64,000 bases of DNA from Bdellovibrionales bacterium (GCA_947502835.1 CANNBJ010000004.1:124001-188000), one strand, 5' to 3'; positions 51,202 through 59,929 are shown, counted from the first letter of the stretch. The notes: generated from the letters alone by a model not told the origin. Made by a program: numbers and translations.

Positions 51202-51844
51202 TTTTCTTTATCAAAAAATGGAAGATGCCCGAATGGAGGGATACGAGTATTTCAACAAGAACATTCGTCCTCTTCCGAAACTAAGAAACGGTAGAATCAA
51301 CCCTCAGGCGCCGGGCTTGGATGATAATGACATTGATGCCTTTCGACATGCCTATGTGAGCGGTGTCTTCACTCAAGACTATGGTGAAATCACCGCGAAT
51401 ATCATGGGGCTTATGAATGAGTTTGATCCGGCAGGCGCCTTTTCGAACTCGGTCAATCCCCGATCCAGGAATATGGATCTTTGGAATAACCGGATTGGCC
51501 GAAAGTTTGGAAAAAAGACCAAGGGTCGGAAGGCACTTCTCAGGCTGATTCACCAAGCTTTGAAAAAGGGAGAGCTGATCATTGATTTAGAAGACCCTCG
51601 AGAATATTCCGGACTGCAAAAACCACCAAAGCGCTTGGCCAGACCTATTGTTGCTTTGTCGGAGTCCGAATCAGGGCGAAATGAAATCTACTATGATTTG
51701 ATTGCCAGGCGGATGATGTCTCGAGAGGAGCTGACAAGTCTTATTCGTAATGGTTCTTATCCAGGGTATTCAATAAAACTGATTCGAGGGGTGGAGACGC
51801 CTGTTTCGAGACGTGACGGGAAACGAATCAATAACATCGGGTAA
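51182..51844 (+). CDS. DUF6973-like protein, toxin-domain-like
   Basis: A 220-residue protein with no signal peptide. The core has DNDIDAFRHAYVSGVFTQDYG (given here in part as DIDAFRHAYVSG), then IMGLMNEFD and NMDLWNNRIGRKFG. The order D-A-x-R-H-A-Y ... E ... M-D-L-x-N-N-x-x-G matches the DUF6973-type domain often found at the C-terminus of polymorphic toxins and in phage or effector proteins. The conserved His, Glu, Asp and Asn residues look like a metal or hydrolase site. The C-terminus is Arg/Lys-rich. Start codon GTG inside the upstream gene. Effector activity is inferred, not shown. Confidence 0.6.
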   Translation: MKNLIPDFLYQKMEDARMEGYEYFNKNIRPLPKLRNGRINPQAPGLDDNDIDAFRHAYVSGVFTQDYGEITANIMGLMNEFDPAGAFSNSVNPRSRNMDLWNNRIGRKFGKKTKGRKALLRLIHQALKKGELIIDLEDPREYSGLQKPPKRLARPIVALSESESGRNEIYYDLIARRMMSREELTSLIRNGSYPGYSIKLIRGVETPVSRRDGKRINNIG

Positions 51845-51852
51845 TCTTTTTT

Positions 51853-52049
51853 AAATGCCCCCGAAGATTGCGCCTGAGGGCGGCCGATTTCAGCTTTAAC
51901 TCGTGGTAATTGTGCTGGTTTTGCAGTCAAAATCAGCAAAAGAATCAGGCTACTCCGGATCTGAGGTGGCAGCCCGGCAAATGCGTGCGTCAAATCAAGC
52001 ATTATGCAGCCAATCATTACGAGGGCAGGCGCAATCTTCGGGGGCAGTT
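51853..52049. repeat. Family B 197-bp repeat, copy 2
   Basis: Direct repeat of 50582-50778. The left end reads AAATGCCCCCGAAGATTGCG and the right end CGCAATCTTCGGGGGCAGTT, so its terminal inverted repeats are even better matched than in copy 1. It starts 9 bases after the stop of the DUF6973-like gene. Confidence 0.85.
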
Positions 52050-52132
52050 GGTAAACTTTGAATCGGTTTTCTCCGACAAGTTCCTTGGCAAGGGACTTGC
52101 TCTCCCCAATGGGAGTCATATGGAGATGAACC

Positions 52133-52846
52133 ATGAACCGATCCTCACTTTCCTTCTTGTTTGCTGTCTACGCCGTCCTCACCGTGTTTCCAACGCTTGT
52201 TCAGGCCGGAAGCGAAGTCCGGTTTTCAAACCGCGAGCTTGAAGCCGGATTCGTTCTGCTCAGGCCCGAGTTGAATGAAATCGAAGTCAATGGCCTCACC
52301 GGTCATTTCACTCCTGCGCCCGCGCTTCGGTTTTTCGGACTCGAGGATCAGAAGTTTGAAATCAACTTCAGCCCCGTCATTGATCTTGTGGATCTTGAGT
52401 TCAATCACCTGAAGGCGAAGGTTCCGCAAGTCCGATTTTCTGACGGCAGCCTGGAGCTCAGGATTCCACTCCATGACCAGGAAAAAGTCCTGCAAAGCAG
52501 ACTCGGGAGCATATCGATTCAGGGCGGCGAGCTGATCGCAGAGCTGGGTTGGAAGACCTTCTCGAATGGCAGGCAGCAAATCGAGCTGAGACACGCGCGT
52601 TTTAATGGAGATATGAAAGGTACCGGAATTCTTCGACCGCAGTATATCTTGATGAAGACCCGCCAGTTTCTGGTGTTTCTCCTTTCCCGTCAGGTCCGAC
52701 AGATCCTGAAAAACCCAAAGGTTCATGAATCCATCGAAGAGGGTCTTAAGACGTGGGCACGCTTCACTCTGGGCACCTCACCTCACGAGGTGATCGAGGG
52801 TACACTTCGATTTGACCGTGACGGGCTCAGGTATCAGGTGGAATAA
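52133..52846 (+). CDS. Secreted protein of unknown function
   Basis: A 237-residue exported protein (signal peptide ending VQAG, about 25). The mature part is rich in beta strands with alternating hydrophobic and charged residues (FSPVIDLVDLEFNHLKAKVPQ, VRFSDGSLELRIPLHDQ), resembling lipid- or membrane-binding barrel-like folds such as the BPI/TULIP or LptA-like families, without a firm match. A C-terminal helical segment (RQFLVFLLSRQVRQILKN) follows. GGAG precedes the ATG at the right spacing. It lies just after family B copy 2, and its tail overlaps the ClC gene by 13 bases in convergent orientation. Confidence 0.65.
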   Translation: MNRSSLSFLFAVYAVLTVFPTLVQAGSEVRFSNRELEAGFVLLRPELNEIEVNGLTGHFTPAPALRFFGLEDQKFEINFSPVIDLVDLEFNHLKAKVPQVRFSDGSLELRIPLHDQEKVLQSRLGSISIQGGELIAELGWKTFSNGRQQIELRHARFNGDMKGTGILRPQYILMKTRQFLVFLLSRQVRQILKNPKVHESIEEGLKTWARFTLGTSPHEVIEGTLRFDRDGLRYQVE

Positions 52847-54075
52847 AGTGACTTCTTGGGTGGAAACATCCGTGTGACAGCCAAGGCGATCAAAAGGCTC
52901 GGGACGATGCTCATTCCAAACAATTCAATTCCGAGTATCAAACAAGTCACAGGCATTCTGGAAGCACCACCGAAAGCGGCAACGCATCCGAGGGCCGCGA
53001 GGTCACCGATCGAGAGGGACAGGTGGATCCCCATTCCTGAGGCCACTCCTGACAGTGCACTTCCTGCACTTGCGCCGATAAAGAACAAGGGAATGAATTC
53101 TCCCCCCTTGAAGCCTCCTGCCAAGGACCATGCAGTGAAGGCAAGCTTCAACACGGGCACAAGAGGCGAGGCACTTTGATGAAAACTCAACTCAAGCTCT
53201 GCGATTCCGAGTCCGCGAAAAGCATCAAAAGGGCCGATTCCATACAGTGCACAAAGGCCCAGGCCCGCAATTCCTCCTCGATGGATTGGATTCCTTGAGA
53301 TTCTTCCAAGAATTCTCCGTGAACCTTCTTGGGCAATAAAAAATCCTCGCACCAGGATGACCGAAATCAATCCGACTCCAAGGGCTGCTGCCACCTCGCG
53401 GAAGCCAAAAAATTGCAGGGGGGAAAAGGAGTGCAGCTTCAATCCGGAAGACCCGAGCCGGGCCCGAATGAAAAATGATGTGGCCGTACCGATGGCTGAG
53501 GCGAGAAGGGAGATCCACAGGGCAGGGAGAAGCTGGTTTGCATTTTTTCGAAGTCGATCCATGCCCAAGGGACCTTGGATTTCTATTGCAAAAAGTGCTG
53601 CGGCAATCGGAGTGCCAAGTGCTCCGGCGAACCCCGCTGCGATGCCGGCAGTGAGAAGCCGTGCCCGGGCAATCGGTTCGAGTCGAATCCATCGACTCCA
53701 TTGATCTGAAAAAGCGGCTGCGATTTGGACTGCGGCCGCCTCCCGCCCGGCAGAGGCCCCTCCGATCTGGGTGAGTATGGATGACAAAAAAACGAGGGGG
53801 CCGAAGCGAAGCGGAAAAATGTGTTCGGGGCTCCGGATTTCCTCGAGGATTTGGCCCGTCTCGGACTTTTCTGGATGAGAGTAGAATCTTGATAGAAAGC
53901 CTAGAAGCGCACCAAAGAGGGGAAGGGCCAACACCCACTCCCGATGACTGCGATGAAACTCGGCGCTCAAATCGAGGGCGAGGACAAAAAGTCCGACGGC
54001 GAATCCTGAGGTGATTCCCGCCAGGAGTGCGAGCAGAACAAAAAACAGGATGCGCTTCAAGACAGAAAAGGCCAT
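52834..54075 (-). CDS. ClC-family chloride/fluoride channel or antiporter
   Basis: A 413-residue integral membrane protein. Family motifs: GGASAGREAAAVQIA (variant of the GxxGREGP selectivity motif, here GREAA), GALGTPIAAALFAIE, and GGFKGGEFIPLFFIGASAG (GGxFxP). The typical proton-glutamate position in GREGP has Glu retained but Gly-Pro replaced by Ala-Ala. No CBS domain is present. It could be a chloride/proton antiporter or a fluoride exporter; the changed motif makes the ion choice open. The start at 54075 is preceded by GGGA; a TTG start further out is possible. Confidence 0.85.
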   Translation of the reverse strand: MAFSVLKRILFFVLLALLAGITSGFAVGLFVLALDLSAEFHRSHREWVLALPLFGALLGFLSRFYSHPEKSETGQILEEIRSPEHIFPLRFGPLVFLSSILTQIGGASAGREAAAVQIAAAFSDQWSRWIRLEPIARARLLTAGIAAGFAGALGTPIAAALFAIEIQGPLGMDRLRKNANQLLPALWISLLASAIGTATSFFIRARLGSSGLKLHSFSPLQFFGFREVAAALGVGLISVILVRGFFIAQEGSRRILGRISRNPIHRGGIAGLGLCALYGIGPFDAFRGLGIAELELSFHQSASPLVPVLKLAFTAWSLAGGFKGGEFIPLFFIGASAGSALSGVASGMGIHLSLSIGDLAALGCVAAFGGASRMPVTCLILGIELFGMSIVPSLLIALAVTRMFPPKKSLYST

Positions 54076-54130
54076 CTGTTTCCCGATTATAGGGTTGCGC
54101 GGAAGGGGCGGCAAGTTTTAGCGTGGGCTC

Positions 54131-55321
54131 ATGAACCCGGTCATCCTGAAGGTGGGCCTCATTTCTTTCTTTGCGGATCTTTCAAGCGAGTTGCTCTATC
54201 CGATCACACCGCTATTCATAACGGGAGTTCTACATGCTTCCATGACCTCGCTTGGAATGATCGAGGGGTGTGCCGAACTGACCGCGAGTCTCATCAAGGG
54301 TTGGGCGGGAAAGAAGTCCGATCAGGTGGGGTCGCGACGGAAATTTGTGTGGGGAGGGTACTTGATTTCAACTCTCTCGAAAGCATCGATTGGCCTTGCG
54401 GGTTCTTGGGTGGGGGTCCTGGTGGCGCGAAGTCTCGATCGAGTGGGAAAGGGCGTGCGAACCGCACCGCGGGATGCGCTGATTGCGGAGTCAGTGCCCA
54501 AGGAGCAACTCGGATTTGCTTTCGGGGTTCATCGGGGCATGGATACGCTCGGCGCGGTGCTTGGACCTCTTTTTACGATTTATCTGTTGGGTATCTACGG
54601 ACAGGAAAGTTTACGGGGCTTTTATTTTTACGCACTCATCCCGGGCCTTCTTGCCGTGATTCTGGCAACTCGCCTTCCCGAGACAGTGAAAGCAGGCGCC
54701 AAAGCTGCTATGAATCTTGCAGGCGATTTGAGCCGGTCTCTCCAAGGGAACGGGGCAACGACCTCAAACGGCAGGCTTGCGCAACTTCCGAGATCTTATT
54801 TTGTCTTCATGCTGGGGTGGGGGATTTTCTCGTTTGCGAATTCCAGCGACGCTTTTTTAATCCTGAAAACCCAGAACCATGAAACAAGTCTCACCCGGAC
54901 GGTGTTCATGTATTGCCTCTTCAATCTTGTTTACGCGGTTTCGAGTCCTTTTCTCGGAAAAATTGCGGATCGTTTCGGAAAACTGTTTGTTCTCAAGGTT
55001 TCACTTGTGGTGTTTGCGGGAGTGTATGTGGGCTTCGGGCTTGGGCTCAATCCGTGGATCCTGTTTCCGGTCTATGGCCTCTTCATGGGGATGTCGGAGG
55101 GGGTAGGGAAAGCACTGGTTGCTGACTTTGTGCCGGAGGGCCGCCAGAAGGATCTTGGAGCCACGGCACAGGGTTTTTTTGGCTTGGTTACGGGGATTTC
55201 CGCACTGGGGGCCAGCCTCATTGCAGGACTGCTCTGGGATCAGTTTGGCGAGAGCGCACCGTTTTTTTACGGCGGGGGAGGCGCATTGCTGTCCCTCATT
55301 GTTTTTCTGATTTTGCGGTGA
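54131..55321 (+). CDS. Major facilitator superfamily transporter
   Basis: A 396-residue membrane protein with 12 predicted segments. The loop after segment 2, KSDQVGSRRKFVWGGY, is the MFS signature (G-x-x-x-D-x-x-G-R-R-x-variant), and DRVGKGVRTAPRDALIAESV is a strongly conserved cytoplasmic block in a subgroup of drug- or sugar-type exporters. A second half signature is GKIADRFGKLFVLK. Substrate cannot be told. It diverges from the ClC gene with 55 bases between the starts. Confidence 0.88.
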   Translation: MNPVILKVGLISFFADLSSELLYPITPLFITGVLHASMTSLGMIEGCAELTASLIKGWAGKKSDQVGSRRKFVWGGYLISTLSKASIGLAGSWVGVLVARSLDRVGKGVRTAPRDALIAESVPKEQLGFAFGVHRGMDTLGAVLGPLFTIYLLGIYGQESLRGFYFYALIPGLLAVILATRLPETVKAGAKAAMNLAGDLSRSLQGNGATTSNGRLAQLPRSYFVFMLGWGIFSFANSSDAFLILKTQNHETSLTRTVFMYCLFNLVYAVSSPFLGKIADRFGKLFVLKVSLVVFAGVYVGFGLGLNPWILFPVYGLFMGMSEGVGKALVADFVPEGRQKDLGATAQGFFGLVTGISALGASLIAGLLWDQFGESAPFFYGGGGALLSLIVFLILR

Positions 55322-55357
55322 TAGATTTTTTTCATTCGCCACATGCGAATCTAGGGT

Positions 55358-55434
55358 GGGCCATTAGCTCAGCTGGTTAGAGCGGTCCGCTCATAACGGA
55401 TTGGTCGCTGGTTCAAGTCCGGCATGGCCCACCA
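55358..55434 (+). tRNA. ileX: tRNA-Ile2 with CAU anticodon (lysidine-type)
   Basis: A 77-base cloverleaf: acceptor GGGCCAT / ATGGCCC, D-arm AGCTCAGCTGGTTAGAGC, anticodon loop CTCATAA, T-arm CTGGTTCAAGTCCGG, and encoded CCA. The CTCATAA loop and TTGGTCGCTGGTTCAA variable and T region match E. coli ileX rather than tRNA-Met. C34 would be changed to lysidine by TilS to read AUA. Its last 22 bases (CAAGTCC... to CCAT) are repeated at 55694. Confidence 0.93.
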
Positions 55435-55494
55435 TTTTCCCTCGTCCCTTCCATTTTTTACATTGCCTCCTCACAGAATCTGCTCGGAGTGCTA

Positions 55495-55662
55495 ATGTGT
55501 ACACCTGCGGAGATTTTGTTCGATCGGCTTCCTAAAAAAATGGGAAGGCACGAGGGAAGACCTTTCGGGGTCATGATGGACTTGAAGGAAGAAAGGCGTC
55601 ACGCTCTTTCGAGCGTGCTGACGACCCGGACGGGAGTCAGAGCCTATCGCCCTGGGTTTTGA
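55495..55662 (+). CDS. Possible 55-residue protein between the tRNA end repeats
   Basis: An ATG at 55495 has GGAG seven bases upstream and opens a 55-codon frame (MCTPAEILFDRLPKKMGRHE start, ending TGVRAYRPGF). The product is basic (many Arg/Lys) with no membrane segment or signal. The whole frame lies between the two copies of the tRNA 3' end. It could be a remnant or small regulator of an integrated element, or a chance frame. No promoter is evident. Confidence 0.4.
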   Translation: MCTPAEILFDRLPKKMGRHEGRPFGVMMDLKEERRHALSSVLTTRTGVRAYRPGF

Positions 55663-55693
55663 AGGAATGAGCAGGAAGCGAATGACTGAAAAA

Positions 55694-55715
55694 CAAGTCC
55701 GGCATGGCCCACCAT
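55694..55715. repeat. 22-bp duplication of the tRNA-Ile2 3' end (att-like)
   Basis: CAAGTCCGGCATGGCCCACC plus AT is an exact copy of 55414-55435, 280 bases downstream. The sequence after both copies is also partly similar (about two thirds). This resembles attL/attR sites left by a tRNA-integrating element. Confidence 0.7.
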
Positions 55716-55744
55716 CTTTCCTAGCCCGTTTCCATCTTTACAAA

Positions 55745-56482
55745 TCAAAACCAAGCAAAAAACAGGATCGCGTCATCAAATTCGTAGTCCGATTCGATCC
55801 GGGCGAGGCCCTGCGCCGCCTCTTTTGAAATCATCGGAAGCGGACCCTCTTTGGGCCAAGTGTAGAAAGGAGCAGGCACGCGGATGTGGGACGTCCCGTC
55901 TCCTGAAGCAAGATTCACTGCTTCGCTGCCGTCCGGTAGTTCGTAAGCGAGTCTCCTCTGAGCGCGAAACTCATCGAGTGTTACGGCAAAGGGGGATGGA
56001 AGAAACTCGTAGTCGGCAATCGAATGGATTCCCGTCATGAAAGGCGGAGGAGGAGAGAGCTGGATCACGGCAAGTTGTGTGTGACCCGTGGCAAGGTTGC
56101 GACACGAGCCCACCAATGTTGAGTGGAATGCAGGATGCTCGGAAGGAGATGGAGCGTAATCCTTTCCAAAAATCAATCGTGCTTCCTCATCAAGGGCACG
56201 GATGCTTGCCAGCGTTTGCTCGCGAGGTTGATCTTTCTCGTGCCATTGATCCTGACCTTGGATGTGGGTAAGCCCCGTGAAGATCGAGAAATCAAGAGCC
56301 CGATTATGTCTGGCCCAGTCCAGGATCCCTTGCTTTTGATCCGGGGTGACTGGATGAACCCATCCGTTTGAGTGAAGGTAGTCGACGCCGTCGACTTGGA
56401 AGAGCACCTGACCCCAAGCCAGAAACATCTTTGACTCAATCCGGCGGACGAAGTCGGGGTTTGTGAGCTTTGGCTCAATCAA
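55745..56482 (-). CDS. Unknown protein, TTG start, coupled to membrane gene
   Basis: A 245-residue protein. No signal peptide or membrane segment. Aromatic- and Pro-rich regions (GQVLFQVDGVDYLHSNGWVHP, PAPFYTWPKEGPLPM, DDAILFFAWF) suggest a compact alpha/beta enzyme or binding fold, and His/Asp residues (LTHIQGQDQWHEKD, EHPAFHSTLVG) could be functional. I do not recognise it. The TTG start overlaps the stop of the membrane gene as TTGA, supporting translational coupling; ATG at residue 19 is an alternative. It lies tail-on to the duplicated tRNA end. Confidence 0.6.
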   Translation of the reverse strand: MIEPKLTNPDFVRRIESKMFLAWGQVLFQVDGVDYLHSNGWVHPVTPDQKQGILDWARHNRALDFSIFTGLTHIQGQDQWHEKDQPREQTLASIRALDEEARLIFGKDYAPSPSEHPAFHSTLVGSCRNLATGHTQLAVIQLSPPPPFMTGIHSIADYEFLPSPFAVTLDEFRAQRRLAYELPDGSEAVNLASGDGTSHIRVPAPFYTWPKEGPLPMISKEAAQGLARIESDYEFDDAILFFAWF

Positions 56483-57024
56483 GCGCGCCTCACATTCACA
56501 AGGTGAAGAGCGGCAATGGGGAGGGAGCCGAAAAAAATGATCAGAACAAGCAAGCCGAGCGATTCAGGCATGGTCGAAGGAAGTTGTGTGAACTGAAACT
56601 CAGAAACCATCGGGATGGTCCAGAAGGACGCCTGATTCCAACTCTCCAGCGGAATCGAAGCCACCGCAAGCGAAACCCAGGCCCAGCGCAGGCCCGACAT
56701 GGTGAAATGCATCCAGTATTCAGCAGGGGGGAGTCCGCCCAGGTTCTTCCGGCTCTCGGCTTCGCCCAAAACATCAAGGCTCTCGATTCCAAAGGTTGCG
56801 AGGTTCGCGATGAGCGCAAGCCAGAGCCATGCGCCCGATGCTTCTCCGATCAACAGGGGGCCTGCGGCAAAAGGCAGGAGGCACGCATTCAGTGTGTGAA
56901 GCAGATGCTCCCGCCGGCACTCGGGCCTTGCGTGCAGGCGGAAGCGATAGAAATGAAAATAAAATGCATCGATCGATGCAATGAGGGTGAACAGGATAAA
57001 GAGAATTCCTGCCGTCTCACGCAT
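56479..57024 (-). CDS. Small integral membrane protein, unknown function
   Basis: A 181-residue membrane protein with about five segments (ETAGILFILFTLIASIDAFYFH at the start and GLLVLIIFFGSLPIAALHLV at the end). The loop after segment 1 has FHFYRFRLHARPECRREHLLHT, with several His and Arg residues. The order and His content recall small membrane enzymes or quinone-linked proteins, but no family match is claimed. It is the first gene of a two-gene unit with the TTG-start gene that follows. The carboxylesterase gene ends 8 bases upstream of its start region, in the same direction. Confidence 0.6.
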   Translation of the reverse strand: MRETAGILFILFTLIASIDAFYFHFYRFRLHARPECRREHLLHTLNACLLPFAAGPLLIGEASGAWLWLALIANLATFGIESLDVLGEAESRKNLGGLPPAEYWMHFTMSGLRWAWVSLAVASIPLESWNQASFWTIPMVSEFQFTQLPSTMPESLGLLVLIIFFGSLPIAALHLVNVRRA

Positions 57025-57032
57025 CCATCACC

Positions 57033-58697
57033 TCAGAGCTGCTCTGGATACATGCGCTTCCAGAATGAGCAATGATGTTGTTTGGAGGCATCATAGGTTC
57101 TGATGTTGCCTGGCTCAAGACGCAGAGTGGTTTTCGGGCCCTTGTAGCGCGGCCATTTTGGCAAGCCTTTTACGGAAGGAGTCCCGGTGCGAACAAAGCT
57201 GCTCCAGTACGCGATCATCTGATCGGCAAGTTTTTGCGATGCGGGTTTCAGGTCCGGCGCATTGATCTTTGATGTGTTGTCGAGTTTTGGAAACAGATAG
57301 TTCAATTCGGAAGAGTGGACGGATCCCATTTTGAACCCAGGATCCGGAGTCGCGGCGATTCCGACTCCAAGAACCGGAGCCTCTTCGTCCGCAAATTCGA
57401 ACTCATAAACCGGAACCACCTTTGAGGCCAATGTTGCAGCCCTGTGATACATGCAGTTGTTGATTCCGGGAGTGGGAATGTAATCGGACATGAGGCTTCC
57501 GAGTTTTTCGGCTGGAACATCTCCTTTTTTGAGCGCGTATTCGCGTGCCACATTTTCAGGAACCTTCCGCTTTTGCTCAAGTTCCGTCTTTCCGTACATT
57601 CCTTGGATCGCAAAAGGAAAGGTCTCGGGGGTGATTTTCTTCCCGGCCTGGACATCATAGCCGACATAGAGACGAAGCTCGTTTCTGGTTCCACCCATTA
57701 AAATCGGCACCCGGGCAATGGTTCCCTTCTTGAAGGCTTCCGGTGGAGCTACGGGCAGCGTCTCGTTTTGAACGGTCGGTGCAAATCCAAGCAGTTCCTT
57801 TTCAGAGATCTCGGTTTGAGCGGCAAGAAGGCCTTCAATGGGAGCTTTTCTTAGGCAATCGAGCGCGTTCTTCGATTGAGCGCAGTTCACCTTCGGGTGT
57901 TCTGACACATGGATCCCGGTGGATGCGGCGTCATCAAAGCTGCGAAGGGAATAGGTACACGCTGCGGACTGAATGATCGCTTGATGGAAGAGGCCTTTCA
58001 CCAAGTCGGGACTTCCCACATGGGCACAGGTCGATCCGGCACCTGCCGACTCACCGCCCACGGTGATGCGGTCCGGGTCTCCGCCAAAGGCCGCAATGTT
58101 GGTTTTCACCCAGCGAAGCGCAGCACGTTGATCCTCAAGTCCGAATACACGTTTCTCGAAGGCAGGATGTGCCATGAATCCGAAAACCCCAAGGCGATAG
58201 TTCAGGGAAACCATGATCACGCCCCCGTCGCGGGCCATGGCATCGAGGCGATACAGGTTGCTTCCTCCGCCCACAAATGCGCCACCGTGAATCCAAACGA
58301 ACACCGGGAGCTTTTCCGATTTTCCGATGGATTTTTCCGGAATGGAAACGTTCACAAACAAGCAGTCTTCATCAACACTGCCTTCGGTCAGGTTGTAGCG
58401 GGCCACCTGTGGACATGCACTTCCGAAGCGGGTTGCATCGAGTACTCCGCGCCACGGTTTTCTAGGCTGCGGGAGTGTCCAACGGTTTTCGCCCCCGGTT
58501 GGTTCTGCGTAAGGGATCCCGCGAAATTCAAGGGCTCCATTCCGAAACGCCCCCCGAACAAAGCCCTTGTCTGTCTGAACCACGGTTGGGTCGCCTGCTT
58601 TCGGCTCTTCAAGGTTCCCTTCATTGCGGTGAAAGGAAGAGCAGGATGCAAGAATGCTCAGGGCAAGAATTGAAATGACGTATTTAATGGATTTCAT
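57033..58697 (-). CDS. Carboxylesterase type B lipoprotein
   Basis: A 554-residue exported lipoprotein (lipobox LASC, Cys19) of the COesterase family (PF00135). The oxyanion region is FVWIHGGAFVGGG, and the nucleophile elbow is GGESAGAGST (Ser at about 213). Glu is probably in MGGTRNELRLYVG, and His in GSVHSSELNYLFP. Disulphide-type Cys pairs are present. Type B esterases cut ester bonds of lipids, polymers or xenobiotics. The lipid anchor puts it in the cell envelope. GGAGA precedes the ATG. It is shorter in surface loops than eukaryotic relatives. Confidence 0.9.
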   Translation of the reverse strand: MKSIKYVISILALSILASCSSFHRNEGNLEEPKAGDPTVVQTDKGFVRGAFRNGALEFRGIPYAEPTGGENRWTLPQPRKPWRGVLDATRFGSACPQVARYNLTEGSVDEDCLFVNVSIPEKSIGKSEKLPVFVWIHGGAFVGGGSNLYRLDAMARDGGVIMVSLNYRLGVFGFMAHPAFEKRVFGLEDQRAALRWVKTNIAAFGGDPDRITVGGESAGAGSTCAHVGSPDLVKGLFHQAIIQSAACTYSLRSFDDAASTGIHVSEHPKVNCAQSKNALDCLRKAPIEGLLAAQTEISEKELLGFAPTVQNETLPVAPPEAFKKGTIARVPILMGGTRNELRLYVGYDVQAGKKITPETFPFAIQGMYGKTELEQKRKVPENVAREYALKKGDVPAEKLGSLMSDYIPTPGINNCMYHRAATLASKVVPVYEFEFADEEAPVLGVGIAATPDPGFKMGSVHSSELNYLFPKLDNTSKINAPDLKPASQKLADQMIAYWSSFVRTGTPSVKGLPKWPRYKGPKTTLRLEPGNIRTYDASKQHHCSFWKRMYPEQL

Positions 58698-58783
58698 GGA
58701 ATCTCCGGTCTCCATCTGGTTGGAATAGGGGTTTCCGGAATCTTTACCTCAGGAAAAAAAAAATTGCGAATCGAAGTTTCGGG

Positions 58784-59929
58784 CTACTGAACTGAAAATC
58801 CGATCCGGGTCGGGAGATAGATTCTGGAGTTCAGGACCGACACTTCACCGATCACAGTCTCAAGAATCCGCGAATCCTTGCTCACTGCGGGGCTCATGTC
58901 TTGGGTCTTTGTGTAGCAATTGAATTTGCCCATGATTCCGATTCCGCAGTAGTCCTCATTCATGCGGAAGGGGGGATTGATGAAGGGTTCCGGGAACTCA
59001 CCAAGAAACGTGATTTTTTGAGTCACAAGATTGAGTAAAATGAAGTCTCCGGTCGAGAGGGTCAGGAATGCTTCGTTCTTTTCTACGGGTGGGGCAAAGA
59101 AGTTGAATCCCCGGAGTTCCTTCTCAAATCGGAGTTTCTTTTCTTTAAGATCCACCACATAAAAATCAGAAGGAATGTCGAACTTGGGCTCAAGCAGATT
59201 TCCGCTCGTGGCAAACCCGTAGATCAGGTCCTTTGAAGTTCCGAGCTGTCCCTTCGGATCCCGCTTCAGTTCATGAAAGCGGGTTTCTTTTCCGGTGGCC
59301 TTGTCAAAGCAGATCAAGCCTTTGACTTCGTACACAGAGGCCGCGCAAACCTCGCTCTGGTACTCGACGAGATTGCTGTCGATGTGAAGGGGTTTGGCAC
59401 CATGTTGACTTGTTCGCCAGGTTTCCTTGTAAGACCCTGTTGCCTTGCCTTTTGCAGTTTCGCTGTCGAGTCGGGCAATTCCTCCCGGCCCCATCGGTAC
59501 ATACAGGCTCCCGCCCGATGCCAGAACCGGACGCTCAACATGGCCCGTAACTTTGAAGCTCGGTCCAATTTTCTTTTTCTTCAGGTCGTAGGAGTGGAGT
59601 TCGGTTGAGGTATCCCCATGAAGGCCTTCGCCCCAATAGAGAGTGTCTCCGGAAAGGGTGATTGCACCGGTGCTTTGCTTCTTTCCCTCGAACAGCTTTT
59701 TGATTTTTTTCATTTCGGAATCGGCTTCGTATAGGACCCCGGTTGTTGAAACAAAGTAAAGATTCTCACCATGTGCAACGGGCGCAGAAAACACACTGCC
59801 CACTTTGGAGCGGGTCAGGTCGGGCTTGGGTGCTTTGGACTCTGGCGCGGCAGTCGAATCCATGCCACCAGCGATCAGGATCAGGGAAACCAAACAAAGA
59901 TTCGAAACAAAACCCGGTTGAGTGCGCAT
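58784..59929 (-). CDS. Secreted beta-propeller-like protein (PQQ-repeat type)
   Basis: A 381-residue exported protein (signal peptide ending about DSTAA). Repeated four-stranded blade patterns are seen (VGSVFSAPVAHGENLYFVSTTG, GAITLSGDTLYWGEGL, RPVLASGGSLYVPMGPGG, DLIYGFATSGN), typical of PQQ-like or YVTN-like propellers. A pair of Cys residues lies in VCAASVYEVKGLIC. No active-site residues are evident, so a scaffold or binding role is likely. AGGAA precedes the ATG. It is separated from the downstream esterase gene by 86 bases and read in the same direction. Confidence 0.75.
   Translation of the reverse strand: MRTQPGFVSNLCLVSLILIAGGMDSTAAPESKAPKPDLTRSKVGSVFSAPVAHGENLYFVSTTGVLYEADSEMKKIKKLFEGKKQSTGAITLSGDTLYWGEGLHGDTSTELHSYDLKKKKIGPSFKVTGHVERPVLASGGSLYVPMGPGGIARLDSETAKGKATGSYKETWRTSQHGAKPLHIDSNLVEYQSEVCAASVYEVKGLICFDKATGKETRFHELKRDPKGQLGTSKDLIYGFATSGNLLEPKFDIPSDFYVVDLKEKKLRFEKELRGFNFFAPPVEKNEAFLTLSTGDFILLNLVTQKITFLGEFPEPFINPPFRMNEDYCGIGIMGKFNCYTKTQDMSPAVSKDSRILETVIGEVSVLNSRIYLPTRIGFSVQ

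Noticed and set aside
55321-55357. Terminator hairpin ATTCGC/GCGAAT after the MFS gene
   Set aside because: The T-run lies on the 5' side of the stem, which does not fit termination on the plus strand.
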